A DNA stretch of 64,000 nucleotides from Lachancea thermotolerans CBS 6340 (taxonomy: Eukaryota > Ascomycota > Saccharomycetes > Saccharomycetales > Saccharomycetaceae): NCBI RefSeq assembly GCF_000142805.1, contig NC_013078.1, positions 496,001-560,000 on the forward strand, given 5' to 3'. Shown piece after piece: positions 54,601 through 63,696 of the stretch (within the stretch, counting starts at the first letter, position 1; every line of letters starts with the position of its first letter). A model generated the notes under the pieces. It worked only from the letters and a program-made list of their open reading frames with translations. It was not told the DNA's origin and ran no database searches. The translations under genes were made by a program, and so were the position numbers.

Positions 54601-56751
54601 CTTGATGGCATCTAAACTCTCAAATAGTTGCAATATTTTGTTAGTGCGTGGAGTGATAATGTGATCAACAGAAGACCCGTCTTCTAAGAGCCGCGAAAAT
54701 GTGATGAAAGGTGTAATTGGAATTGTGCTTTCATCTGAAACACTATACAAAGACTTCAAAATCGATGGCGGCTCATCGAGGGGGTGAGCAAAGTGGCGAT
54801 TTGATAATTTGTACTCAAAAGATGTATCCTCCTTTTCGTTAGCTCCATAAAACTCCTTCCAAAGCCGTGGCCACTTCATCAAAGTAGTTAACAAATAGAG
54901 AATGCCTTCCAGCATTTCAACATTCTGCTTCTGTAATAGGTTCAGCTTATACTCTTCGCTTATTAGATGCATGCCCATCACGATTTTGGGCAGGAATCTA
55001 GCTCCATCGAATCTAGCGTCGAAAATGGGACTTTGTCGTATATGTTCCATATGCGCTTTTATGTTCACAGGGCAACGTTCCAGCTGCAGTAGACTAAGTA
55101 GTGCGAGTTTCAATGCCGTAAAGTCTGCACAAGCAGCTTGCTTTTCGCCTACGCTACTTCTCGCAACTTGCCAAAGAAGAAGAATATAGTTGTAGGTGAA
55201 TGAATCGCATAGGTAGCGTATCGCAGTAAAGCAGTGTTTCACGGCTTCAATCTGTGGAAGAATGGCTAGATTCACTGGAGACGCTTTCTCGCTTGTTATG
55301 ACAAGGTTTTCCCGAGAGAAATACAGAGCCCTTTCGTGCTCCCTGGAAGGTATCAGCATAGGGTTTGATGTCAGATTCAAAAAGGGGTTGTATAGCGTGA
55401 TTTCTTCGCCCGAACTGCTGAGGAGCATGAGGTATCCAGGCAATAATTTGGAATTATGAATGCAATAGTTGCGAATCAGGGACCACTTGATATCAATGAT
55501 TTTGGTCAATGCAATAGGTGTGTTATTGAAAGCCTTAAACTTCATGCTTTCGGTCATTGATGAATTCAAGTCAAATATCCAGATCTTTCCCCATTGGGAA
55601 TCAGGATCATGTAAAATGATGGCTTCCTTGTCCTCAAATCTACAACTCTCCACATGTGTGTTGGGCGAGATATCGATGGATAAGGGGGTTTGAGAGATTC
55701 TCGTGAGAACAACATCTTTAGTGAGCACGGCGTGATCAAAAAGTTCTTGGGAAAACTGAGAGCTGTTAGAAGGAGTAATGTCCAGCGCGCTACCAGATCC
55801 CATTCGGTCTAGCGTTGCTGAAGCGCTCCTTTTCATGTAGTCTACGCCAGGGTGACTCTGTGATGGGCCTGTCGTTTGAGAGGGCTGGTCAAGATCTATG
55901 CCCATGGTTGCCGAGGCCGAACGCCTGTTCATGATTGAAATCTTTCGCAGGTTGTTAGTGAGCTCCGTGGAAAGAGTTGCAGTGTTGTTTGGATGAGCGT
56001 TTGTGGCATGCGGTACAGACGACGAGGAAGAGGCCAGGGAACCATGCTCATTGGACAGCATTCTCTTGTTGGAAGCCGACGTTTTGCCGTATGTCGCCGC
56101 ATCGCCTGCTAAAGATGCGTAGCTTTTCTTCCGTGAGTTTGCGGGGTAAGGCGCAGACTCGTGGTTGTGGGACTTGGAGCTCGAGGAAGACCCCGACGCC
56201 CGTGCCGGAGCCAGAATTTTGCAGTTGTAGAAATACAGCGTCTTCGCATTGCAGTCATGCAGAACGCTGACGTGGTCGTCCCACGCGCGGGGGAAATGCA
56301 GGATCGTGGCTTTCGAATCTTGCTGTTCCGGCAGGTTCGACGAAATTACCAGAGACCCAAAAAGGTTCAATGGGTCCGACAACGTGATGAATCGGTGCTT
56401 GGTGGCTGCAAACGGAGATTTGGAACCGACGGCATTTTCTTCCTCGAGCTTGCGTTCCAATAGCACGCCGTTGACGTGGAAAAACGCCTTGGACACTGAG
56501 AACGGGAAGCTCACGATGCTAAAATCTCCTTTCCCGACGTAATAAACATGGGCGCGGTCTTCGAGCACCACTACGAGACATTCTTTGACGGACTCGAAGT
56601 CCACAAACCCCGCATTGAGTACCTTTTCGCCACCGAACTCGAGCTTACGCAGGCATTTACCCCCCAGCCTCCACTCTACGATGCGTGTGTCGAAAACCCA
56701 GACTTCGCCGTGCTTAGAATTTTGTAAGAAGACACTAGGAATTTTAGGCAT
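51625..56751 (-). CDS. APC1: Anaphase-promoting complex subunit Apc1
   Basis: This 1,708-residue protein is the largest APC/C subunit (S. cerevisiae 1,748). The N-terminal part (1-500) resembles the Apc1 beta-propeller region, interrupted by a Ser/Asn-rich insert at about residues 190-300. The middle has helical segments. PC-type repeats near residues 1000-1350 (GGFLLGLGLNGHL, IGLMLGMSASLRGT, AGLIGVGLLYQNS, AGIALGLVNIGAG) make the toroidal platform. The APC/C ubiquitinates securin and cyclins at anaphase. An acidic stretch (EEPEDGVQAEGNDLGEELEE) is in the C-terminal third. YNL172W follows PSD1 in S. cerevisiae, as here, apart from small dubious frames. Confidence 0.97.
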   Translation of the reverse strand: MPKIPSVFLQNSKHGEVWVFDTRIVEWRLGGKCLRKLEFGGEKVLNAGFVDFESVKECLVVVLEDRAHVYYVGKGDFSIVSFPFSVSKAFFHVNGVLLERKLEEENAVGSKSPFAATKHRFITLSDPLNLFGSLVISSNLPEQQDSKATILHFPRAWDDHVSVLHDCNAKTLYFYNCKILAPARASGSSSSSKSHNHESAPYPANSRKKSYASLAGDAATYGKTSASNKRMLSNEHGSLASSSSSVPHATNAHPNNTATLSTELTNNLRKISIMNRRSASATMGIDLDQPSQTTGPSQSHPGVDYMKRSASATLDRMGSGSALDITPSNSSQFSQELFDHAVLTKDVVLTRISQTPLSIDISPNTHVESCRFEDKEAIILHDPDSQWGKIWIFDLNSSMTESMKFKAFNNTPIALTKIIDIKWSLIRNYCIHNSKLLPGYLMLLSSSGEEITLYNPFLNLTSNPMLIPSREHERALYFSRENLVITSEKASPVNLAILPQIEAVKHCFTAIRYLCDSFTYNYILLLWQVARSSVGEKQAACADFTALKLALLSLLQLERCPVNIKAHMEHIRQSPIFDARFDGARFLPKIVMGMHLISEEYKLNLLQKQNVEMLEGILYLLTTLMKWPRLWKEFYGANEKEDTSFEYKLSNRHFAHPLDEPPSILKSLYSVSDESTIPITPFITFSRLLEDGSSVDHIITPRTNKILQLFESLDAIKFSQSNLLDIMNSLNIDSYELETYPLGVFAPLKRVLKSVENHVSEVNTGSDFTLIDRPDLQKNQEVLKSVQCDTTQTRKPLQPLVSLGPKGRENSKLQGCQPRSIRTIIDDILCLTENQPSDNLSGTNINEEVGEGQVLKRNASLIFSEDRRFFDVVELLLYNIPHKLAVLINEKSYTRALKKKRLFSQILALRTFTSGIGWGAVAFSTEKPLATQKWPQPKMNLHCIFTDKTTVTVDPKECDPSLLSWGEFHGGVSSGLRISRKSTGITGSWITFTKPPELNAQHGGFLLGLGLNGHLKNLEEWHVYNYLSPKQTHTSIGLMLGMSASLRGTMDLKLTKVLSVHIVALLPHGSSDLNVNYRVQTAGLIGVGLLYQNSQHRRMSDMLFAEVSSFVSIDEEAVPDEGYRLAAGIALGLVNIGAGAKAAEAQFKKMAHAETYTSDEDDEDSEFAEFRANNGNLDPKIINGLMNIVNSVHDTEESWMPANSQIGAVVALMLIYLKTNNRTVAEKLAPSSEEINLKARPYTRPELYMYREWAHHMILWDHIASNTEWLFKGINIACALQVNTDFLPIYYCIAGRALALGLKFASSGNSEARDNILALVDKLLPLYQCPIDARLDFQLTIKAINVLLNVLLVSVSMIMSGTGDLAVFRRVKFLHETVSGKNSDLFRTPLRKRQQKRNHTEDEMSVDLTEEPEDGVQAEGNDLGEELEEEEANSTINEELESDDASDESRRYKDEENHFGKFMATSLSLGFLFLGSGQYAFKVSKLENLAYLIMSVLPTYMCPYYLQETKHFWSMAVEYRSLLVCDSRTGASLNKVPVDVTFKGSKSSNTFSTLKMVSPCLLPDVRLIRSIKILSPDYYPVSLDFRSDEDRINFFNNGCVLYVPPREDDGNGWQQNQEAADKSCEVRQILKKKVMSLSSPSASTSKSKCTDDILKHLGLANQESLEIENEVLKLKENQDPLLDENLMMSCQNQSKSYHLELWRRRHKF

Positions 56752-56938
56752 AATGCGTCATACTAGTTCTTTCTAGAATCGTAGGTCGAATGCTCTGTGC
56801 GTGAGCGGCAAATTCTCAGGATGTTTCTTGATATTTACTGCTCATTGACTACAATATGTTAAGAGAGGACACAAAAAGTGAACCTGATCCAAATCCCTTT
56901 AGACGGACTGCTTCCAAGTAATTCAAAAAATATTAATC

Positions 56939-57048
56939 GGGGCGAGCTGGGAATTGAACCCAGGGCCTCTCGCATGCTTGTGATTTGTAATTCAAGCGTA
57001 ACTCGAATTTCGCCCAAAGCGAGAATCATACCACTAGACCACACGCCC
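56939..57048 (-). tRNA. tRNA-Pro (anticodon UGG) with intron
   Basis: On the minus strand the 5' half begins GGGCGTGTGGTCTAGTGG and reaches the anticodon TGG at 57016-57014 in CTCGC-TTTGGG. The 3' half starts TGCGAG and ends CAGCTCGCCCC. The acceptor GGGCG/CGCCC, D arm, anticodon stem CTCGC/GCGAG and T arm with GGTTCAATTCC (B box) all pair. A 38-base intron (57012-56975) lies after position 37. The mature sequence of 72 bases matches the S. cerevisiae tRNA-Pro(UGG). No CCA is encoded. Confidence 0.97.
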
Positions 57049-58834
57049 TGTTAACTTATTGAAAGGCGGTGGAAAAATTAACGACCCTAAGCATGTTGAT
57101 AGTCACGAGACTTGAGGCATCAGTTCTGGGCGCATAACTAAGAGTGCTATGCTGAAGTTTCAATTGTTGAAACGTGAAGCTTGGTGGCCTCTTTATCAAG
57201 CACTTGGGATTGTCGATACCAGTGTTTGAAAAGGCGCTGAAATTTATGGCCACTGCTGTATGCTTATTTGTATGTACTTTTTTATGTTTTTTTTAAAGTT
57301 GAGCATATTAAGGAATCGATGTATAAAATTCGGGGATGTCACAATGGTAGTTTTAAGACAAATAACATGCTTTTGGCGGCTAGCACCAACAATGGCAGAC
57401 GGATAGACTGGCTTGTGCGACTAAAGCGCCCTCAAAATGAGTGAGATACGTTTATATGATTCCGATCATGACTTTTGATAACGCCGTTTTCGCATGCAGG
57501 ACCGCTGTGGATCTTGGTCTGCAATGCAAAAGGCCGCCCAGAAAGAGTGTTTAATGTATTGGCAGACCTAATGTCTGGACGTGAGTCCAAAACGTTTGGA
57601 GTTGCTACGAGCTCATATAGAGGAAGAATTGTTAGTCGAGGCGGACACGGTACTTTCAAGCCTGCACCCTGAAAATGCAGACCCGGCTTGATGCGGCGCT
57701 CTCACCGCCTGCGTGCTTTCTCGAGATGATCTACGGGGAGCTTGTGTACCTGAAAGCGTTCCAGCTCATCGAAGGATGGACTAGCTCCTCTTCGCCTCTA
57801 TTCCGTCTTAGCCGTTGCACAAAGACGCCCAGGTTTAAGCCAAAAAAGTTTGGCGGCGACTTAAAGGCGCGTTAGGGGGCTGTTGGTAGCTAGAAATTTG
57901 ACAGGAAGCCAAGGAGTGGCCGTACAAACTGCAACACGCTATGCTCCCAGTTGCCTGCCCACATGTCTCCCTAACTGGCCCGGCCCTCAGCACGAGGCTG
58001 TCGAAACGGAAAATGACGCAATGGCGGAAGCTTCTGCATTAAACAACAAAGACGGATGGGGGCATGCTGGAGGCGTTCCGCAAGAACACCACAACATGAA
58101 ACGTCGTCTGCTCAAAATACCAACGAGAGAGCCCTTTCTGCACTAGCTGGAAGAACCTTCATAGAAGAATGCGGCGCCTTGCATTCTCTGGACGACAAAA
58201 ACCCATAGCTCTTTACAACGCGCCATTCATCTAGATTGAGAACCGCAGCCTCTCTCCTCTAGAGTCCCACGAATGTACTCATCACGAGCTCAACTTTCCG
58301 TGCTGTTCAAGACTACACTGCAGGAATCGAACAACGTGTCTGCTCTAGTACATCGCGTCTTTCGCAGAAGAATTGAGGTAGCAAAGGGCCGTGAGAACGC
58401 TTGTAAACCCGCTGCGTAAGCCAACTAGTAAAACCAACCGAAACTCCGTTTTAACTGCAGTATCGCGCATCGCATTCTAAACTAATTGCATCGCGCCCCT
58501 GAGCTAGCGGCCCAGTAATTCTAGCAGCCGCATTAGCATCACGAAGAAAAGTGCCGCTCCATCGCACATCTCAGGCCCGCTATCCCAGCACAAGAGAGGC
58601 TAGCATGCTTCTGCCACACTCGGAGATTTGACCACACGTGACACGATGACATAAATAACCAAAGTGCATCGCAAAGAGGGCTATCATACGCGACTTCATG
58701 GAGCTCGTACATAATGCTACGCGAAGTAGACCCTGCTCCAAAACTAAGTATAGGAAGTTGCTCTTCATTCCCCTGGAGAACACTCTCAAAACTAAAGGAC
58801 TGGTACAAATATTGCAGTTCGCAAGGCAATTGCA
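57049..58834. other. Long gene-free stretch, tRNA-Pro to CRP1/MDG1
   Basis: The 1,786 bases have no gene I can support. Small frames (57475-57672, 57675-57875, 57883-58146) have no recognisable content. An 11/11 match to the S. cerevisiae ARS core, TTTTATGTTTT, is at 57280-57290 in an AT-rich patch. There is no second tRNA and no clear long terminal repeat. Confidence 0.5.
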
Positions 58835-61513
58835 ATGGCAGAGTATACTTTTAGGTGGCCTGAAGGCCCGCAAGATGTTATTTTGACTGGTGATTTTGAC
58901 AACTGGAGTGGAAGCTTGCCCCTGGTGAAAAGCCCAAGGGGGGACTTCGCTATCACCATGCCAATTCCACCCAGCTCGAAGAACAAATTTCATTTTAAGT
59001 TCATTGTTGACGGTCAGTGGATGGTCAGCGACAACTACGACGTCGACCACTCTTCAGAGGGCATCGAGAACAACTTCCTAGTTGTTTCATCGCTGCCTAC
59101 CCCAAGCAGCAACAAGGCAGCCGCTGCCGGCGGCAAAATTCCTGAAATTGGACTCAACTTAGTGGCTCCGGAGGTTGCTGCTCCTGTGTTGGGTACTCAG
59201 GCTCCGCAGAAGGCACAGCCTGCCCCACGCTCAAACAAGAAGAGCAAGAAAAAGAGAATCCAAATTAAGCGTAGAATCCGCAGAAACAAGAAGACAGGCG
59301 AGAGAACTGTTCTTTCTGAGGAGCGTTCCGAGCTCAAGTCGGGCACCGACGACGAGACTTACGAGACCGAAGAGACGGCCACGGCCACGAACACTTCAAG
59401 GGAAGACACTCCGCTTTCCACGGACCTCGACCCATTGGTCAACCCCACCCAGCGTCAGAATGAGTTCAGCAGCACAGTAATGCCTTCGACCGAAAACCGC
59501 CAGACGACATTGGGCGAACCCGGTATCGCCATTGTGAAGGATGCTGCTCAAATCAAGGAATTCTCGGAAATTAGAGACGTTGATGCCGACGAGCTCAATG
59601 AAAGGCTAAATCGTGAACTGGCTGAAAAGCAAAACCGCGAGGCATCTACTGTCGAAGAAACCCCTGCTGAGAAGGAGACCGAACCCTTGAAGTCAGCGGA
59701 CGAAGGCGTGCACGTTTCACCTCCTGAATTCCCCGTTGTTGAGAAAAACATTTCTCCACCTGAATTCCCCGTTGTTGAGAAGGATCTCTCATCGCCAGCC
59801 GTTAAAGGTGGCGAAGAAGAGAGCTCTTCTAAGGCCCCAGTGGCTGCCTTCGCTGCGATTCCTACTGGAGACCACGATGTTGCTTCGGAGTCCCCAGTTC
59901 CTGAATCTCCTACATTGAAGGAGGAGAGCGCGCCTGCTACTCTAGCCGCTGGAAAGAAGGACGTGAAACCTTTGGAAGCCTCAGCAGCCGAGGAGAAGGG
60001 GCCTAAGCCTGCTCTGGCGTCCGGAAAGCAACCGGTTGTTGCTGCACTTCCAGCGCCAGAGAAAGACACTTCATCTTCGAAGGCTCTTGTTCCTGAGAAT
60101 GACGACTCTTCCACTAGGGCTTTGGCTGGCGACGTTTCTCCTGCTGAAGTGGCTGCTATAGCCACTTCTCCTTCAGCGCTCCCAGTTGCTGAAAAAGAGG
60201 TTGAACCAAGTTCTGCAGTTTCTGAGGAAATCTCTACACCGCTTGTATCTCAAAAGGCCGCGTATGCTGATTCTACTTCTGGGGTCGCTTTAGCTTCTGA
60301 GGATAAGGAAGATGGCTCTGAGGCGCCAGCTGCCGCTGGTATTTTCGCCGTTGAACAAAAGTCCTTTATTCCAGCTGCTGCGGGTGCAGGAGCTGTTGCA
60401 ACGACTGTCGCTGCCGTTGGCGCTGTTGAGGCCCTGCCAGAAGAAAAGGATTCTTCCTTGAAGGGCAATGCGTTTGCATCTTCCCTAGATCCTATTCAGG
60501 GAAAAAGTCAAAAGCTATTCGAAAGGGACGTGTCCGAAGAAGAACCAAGTACAGCTGGTGCAACTAAAGACACTATCGACACTTTCGAGGCAATTGAGGC
60601 GCCTCAGCAAAAAGGTGTTGCTCCAATTGCTGTTGCTGAGGTCGATACTGTTCAAGACCATAGCAAGAAAATGCCAAGTAACGAATTTGGCACTCAGCCT
60701 ATTGATGAGAACGCGAAACCAAGCAAGGTGGTTCAAGAAGAAACTATTGTAGCTGCGCCAGTCACAGGCTTGGATGAGTCCCATCCAGACACTGCTGAGC
60801 ATGTGCATGCTGAAAAGGATTTTACTGAGACTCCTATTGCCGAACCAAAGACTGGCTCAGGTGCTTCTCAGAAATCCAAAGTCACATCTCCCGCGAACGA
60901 TTACGACATTGTTGTGGTAGAAGGCGAATTGGGCAAGCTACCAGCGAAGTCATCTGCTGCTGACGCATCTGCTGCCATTTCCGAGGCCCCTGCTTCTCAC
61001 GAAAAGCCTGCAGATGTAGTGGAAGGTGTTCCAAAAGAGTCGGAGTTGGTGCCTAAGGAGTCTGCAGACGCCTTTGAGAGCAACGTGAGCTCTAGTGAAC
61101 AAAAAGTCAACGTAGTCGAGGAAATTGGTGTGATTACTTCTCCCGAACAGGAAGCCGAGCTAATTCGCAAGACATTAGATCCAAAGGCTTCGTCCCCTGG
61201 CGAGACCGAAGAGTTGCTAATTGTCGAGGGGGATATTCCACCTTCTCAGATCGCTGAGTATCAAGAGGCCAGCGAGGCCGCAGCCGCTAAAGCTATGGCG
61301 AATCAGAATCCTGAGGAGGCAGTTGTGCGCGAAGAGCCAAGCACAAATGCTGCACCAAAGGAACCTGTCAAGGAAACTTCTAACGTCGCTCACGCGAAGA
61401 AAGCGTCTCCAGTGAAACAAAAGCCAGCAGCCTCTTCTACCAGTAAGCCCGCCGAGAAAGAAAAGAAGAAGAAGAAGGGTCTCTTCTCAAAGATCAAGAA
61501 GATCTTCCATTGA
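58835..61513 (+). CDS. CRP1/MDG1: Crp1/Mdg1-type protein with N-terminal AMPK-like glycogen-binding domain
   Basis: The 892-residue protein starts with an AMPK-beta-like carbohydrate-binding domain (residues 3-82: YTFRWPEGPQDVILTGDFDNWS, KFIVDGQWMVSDNY). A basic linker (NKKSKKKRIQIKRRIRRNKK) and about 650 residues of Glu/Ala/Ser/Val-rich low complexity follow, ending in a basic tail (KEKKKKKGLFSKIKKIFH). Crp1 binds cruciform DNA in vitro and Mdg1 suppresses a pheromone-signalling defect; the cell role is poorly defined. It is far longer than Crp1 (465) or Mdg1 (366) by length of the disordered part. A 36-base tandem repeat at 59723 encodes PPEFPVVEK twice. It precedes NOP13, as YNL173C does apart from dubious frames. 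Confidence 0.88.
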   Translation: MAEYTFRWPEGPQDVILTGDFDNWSGSLPLVKSPRGDFAITMPIPPSSKNKFHFKFIVDGQWMVSDNYDVDHSSEGIENNFLVVSSLPTPSSNKAAAAGGKIPEIGLNLVAPEVAAPVLGTQAPQKAQPAPRSNKKSKKKRIQIKRRIRRNKKTGERTVLSEERSELKSGTDDETYETEETATATNTSREDTPLSTDLDPLVNPTQRQNEFSSTVMPSTENRQTTLGEPGIAIVKDAAQIKEFSEIRDVDADELNERLNRELAEKQNREASTVEETPAEKETEPLKSADEGVHVSPPEFPVVEKNISPPEFPVVEKDLSSPAVKGGEEESSSKAPVAAFAAIPTGDHDVASESPVPESPTLKEESAPATLAAGKKDVKPLEASAAEEKGPKPALASGKQPVVAALPAPEKDTSSSKALVPENDDSSTRALAGDVSPAEVAAIATSPSALPVAEKEVEPSSAVSEEISTPLVSQKAAYADSTSGVALASEDKEDGSEAPAAAGIFAVEQKSFIPAAAGAGAVATTVAAVGAVEALPEEKDSSLKGNAFASSLDPIQGKSQKLFERDVSEEEPSTAGATKDTIDTFEAIEAPQQKGVAPIAVAEVDTVQDHSKKMPSNEFGTQPIDENAKPSKVVQEETIVAAPVTGLDESHPDTAEHVHAEKDFTETPIAEPKTGSGASQKSKVTSPANDYDIVVVEGELGKLPAKSSAADASAAISEAPASHEKPADVVEGVPKESELVPKESADAFESNVSSSEQKVNVVEEIGVITSPEQEAELIRKTLDPKASSPGETEELLIVEGDIPPSQIAEYQEASEAAAAKAMANQNPEEAVVREEPSTNAAPKEPVKETSNVAHAKKASPVKQKPAASSTSKPAEKEKKKKKGLFSKIKKIFH

Positions 61514-61855
61514 AAGCGGCCGTCTCCCTGGAAGCAATGCGTTTCCCAAGATCTCTGGAGACTGCCAATACCTTCGTATTCTACTCTTTTTTACTTCAGA
61601 TGCCCTTCTTAGACTTTCGATTCTACCGAATACTCTAATCTCATCAAAGTCTGTAATCATTTAATAAGAGAATGTATAAATATAATCATGCTTTTGTAAG
61701 TTTTCGAACGCTAGTTTCGAAATCATCGTTTCCTAAAAGTAAGTTGAACTTTCGGCGGTAGCTTGAAAAATTTGATATGGAAAAGAGATGAGCTGCGATG
61801 AGATGAGCACTTCCGATAGAAGAACTTTACAAGTGCAACAGTCGCCCCTAACCAA
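61514..61855. other. Intergenic CRP1/MDG1 / NOP13
   Basis: The 342 bases hold the terminator of the first gene and the NOP13 promoter. A polymerase-I/III-like GATGAGCT..GATGAG pattern near 61785 (gagatgagctgcgatgagatgag) matches the PAC-type element (GCGATGAGAT) of ribosome biogenesis genes, at 61795-61804. Confidence 0.6.
61795..61804 (+). promoter_or_regulatory. PAC element upstream of NOP13
   Basis: GCGATGAGAT lies 52-61 bases before the NOP13 ATG. PAC (GCGATGAG) is the Dot6/Tod6 site found in promoters of ribosome biogenesis genes. An adjacent GATGAGC copy follows. Confidence 0.75.
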
Positions 61856-63046
61856 ATGGCTAGCAACAATAAATCCGAGGAGGTCGTAGACAAGGTCGAG
61901 GACAAGAGTGCCAAAGAGCAAGAGATTGAAAAGGCACTACAGGACCAAACAAAAAAGAGAAAAGCGGAAGATGAGATTGAAATTGACTTGAACCAAACAG
62001 TGCCACTGTCCAAGAAACAGAAGAGACTGCTGAGAAGGGGAAAAGTCACCTTGGAAGAACTTAATGAGAAGTTCAACCTGGATCCTTCATCCGTGAAGGA
62101 GTATCAAAAAGAGATCGAAGGAAAGACACAGAGCGAGAAAAAGGAGGGTGTCGAAGAAGGAGAGGAAGAGGTTCAAGAAGACGCATCCTCGGCTTCGCAA
62201 AAGGCCAAAAAGGATAAGAAGTTCGGCGTTTGGATCGGGAACCTTACGTTTGACACTTCAAAGGAGGATCTATGCCGTTTCTTCATTGCTAAGACAAAGG
62301 AGTTGGACCCAGACTCAAGAGTCGAAGAGAGCGACATCTTGCGCGTCAACCTTCCTTTGGCACAGAATGACGGAAAACAGGTCAAAAACAAAGGCTTTGC
62401 TCATATGAACTTCAGGACTCAAAAACAAATGGATGCCGTGATTGCTTTGAGCGAGTCGCACCTCAACGGCAGAAACATGCTTATCAAAAACTCTGCATCT
62501 TTCGACGGGCGCCCAGACAAAAACGATCTTATTTCGATGTCTAAAAACCCTCCTTCTAGAATCTTGTTCGTGGGAAACCTGTCATTTGACACCACCGACG
62601 AGCTCTTGAAGAAGCACTTCCAGCACTGTGGAGAAATCGTTAAAATTAGAATGGCTACCTTCCAAGACACAGGGAAATGCAAGGGTTTCGCTTTTGTTGA
62701 CTTCAAAAACGAGGAGGGACCTACCAACGCCCTGAAGGACAAGACTTGCAGAAGGATTGCTGGTCGGCCTCTAAGAATGGAATTCGGCGAGGACAGAAGC
62801 AAGCGTCAAGTCAAGAGAAGAGTTCCACAGGCTAGCGAGACATTATCCAGTACAAGTGGGCCATCCTTGCGTGAGGAGCCTTCTACAAGCGCCCCACCTA
62901 TCAGAGAGAGAAAGCCCGTGAAGAAGCACAGAGAGCCTTCTTACAAAGACAAGAACAACCGTCTGAAGAGTAGTGTGGCGCTAGCTAGCGCACCAAGAGC
63001 TTCTGCGGCTATTGTGCCCTCGCAAGGCAAAAAAATCACCTTTTAG
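61856..63046 (+). CDS. NOP13: Nucleolar RNA-binding protein Nop13
   Basis: The 396-residue protein has a charged N-terminus (SKKQKRLLRRGK), then two RRM domains. RRM1 covers about residues 122-212 (FGVWIGNLTF, NKGFAHMNF) and RRM2 about 235-312 (ILFVGNLSF, CKGFAFVDF). The tail is basic and Ser-rich. Nop13 is a nucleolar pre-90S component in S. cerevisiae (403 residues). The RNP1 and RNP2 boxes of both domains are intact. The start ATG at 61856 gives MASNNKSEE. The PAC element just upstream fits a ribosome biogenesis regulon. It is the homologue of YNL175C. Confidence 0.96.
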   Translation: MASNNKSEEVVDKVEDKSAKEQEIEKALQDQTKKRKAEDEIEIDLNQTVPLSKKQKRLLRRGKVTLEELNEKFNLDPSSVKEYQKEIEGKTQSEKKEGVEEGEEEVQEDASSASQKAKKDKKFGVWIGNLTFDTSKEDLCRFFIAKTKELDPDSRVEESDILRVNLPLAQNDGKQVKNKGFAHMNFRTQKQMDAVIALSESHLNGRNMLIKNSASFDGRPDKNDLISMSKNPPSRILFVGNLSFDTTDELLKKHFQHCGEIVKIRMATFQDTGKCKGFAFVDFKNEEGPTNALKDKTCRRIAGRPLRMEFGEDRSKRQVKRRVPQASETLSSTSGPSLREEPSTSAPPIRERKPVKKHREPSYKDKNNRLKSSVALASAPRASAAIVPSQGKKITF

Positions 63047-63696
63047 TAGAGTGTAAATTATTCAGAAAAGTGTATATTACAAGGCTTGATTGCCCTTCTC
63101 GTCGACGTACCGGTTCTGCAAAGGCATATATGCATTAAATCCTCGAAGAGCCTGTAGCCTGTCGTCCAATAAATTCACAAAGTGCTTTTAGCGGCGATAT
63201 GTAAAGAAGCTTCTCGCATAGTTACGTGTCAGTTTATTAAAGGCTTAATGCTTGAAATCTGGCCTCGCGACCCAAGGCTAGATTGTTTCTTCTGAATCAT
63301 GTGCACCTAGAGTCGACCATTGATGCCTACATAAAACATCTAGAAATTTGAGATCTAGAAGATGCAAAATCTGCGGAAAGGTAATTGGAACGCCGTCAAC
63401 GCTTCACAACACTCCAAAGGTCCAACGTAATTGATTCTCTTACGGCATACCAGATACTCCTTCTCTGTCACATTTTTTTTTCTTGCAATGCATGTCATCT
63501 AATTTTAAAAAATCTGATCCTATCGCTAAGAAAAGGAAGTAATTCGTTGTGAATACTACGGCCCATCATCGCAGCATCTAGAGGCTCGAACTAGAAAACT
63601 TACACTTGCTCAGCGTAAGTATCACTCCCAAACGAGGCGCTGCCACTACTGTGGTTTAAAGCTCAGCGATCCCAAAGAAACTGGCTTGTAAGACAG
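63047..63696. other. Intergenic NOP13 / TDA7-like
   Basis: The 650 bases are AT-rich with no gene that I can support. On the minus strand a short phrase (NRYVDEKGNQAL then a stop, near 63080-63115) follows a TTTGCAG, but no matching upstream exon was found. Confidence 0.45.

Noticed and set aside
63080-63115. Possible last exon of a small split gene on the minus strand (NRYVDEKGNQAL then stop after TTTGCAG)
   Set aside because: I found no branch box or upstream exon with GTATGT that would give a sensible protein, so a chance match is likely.
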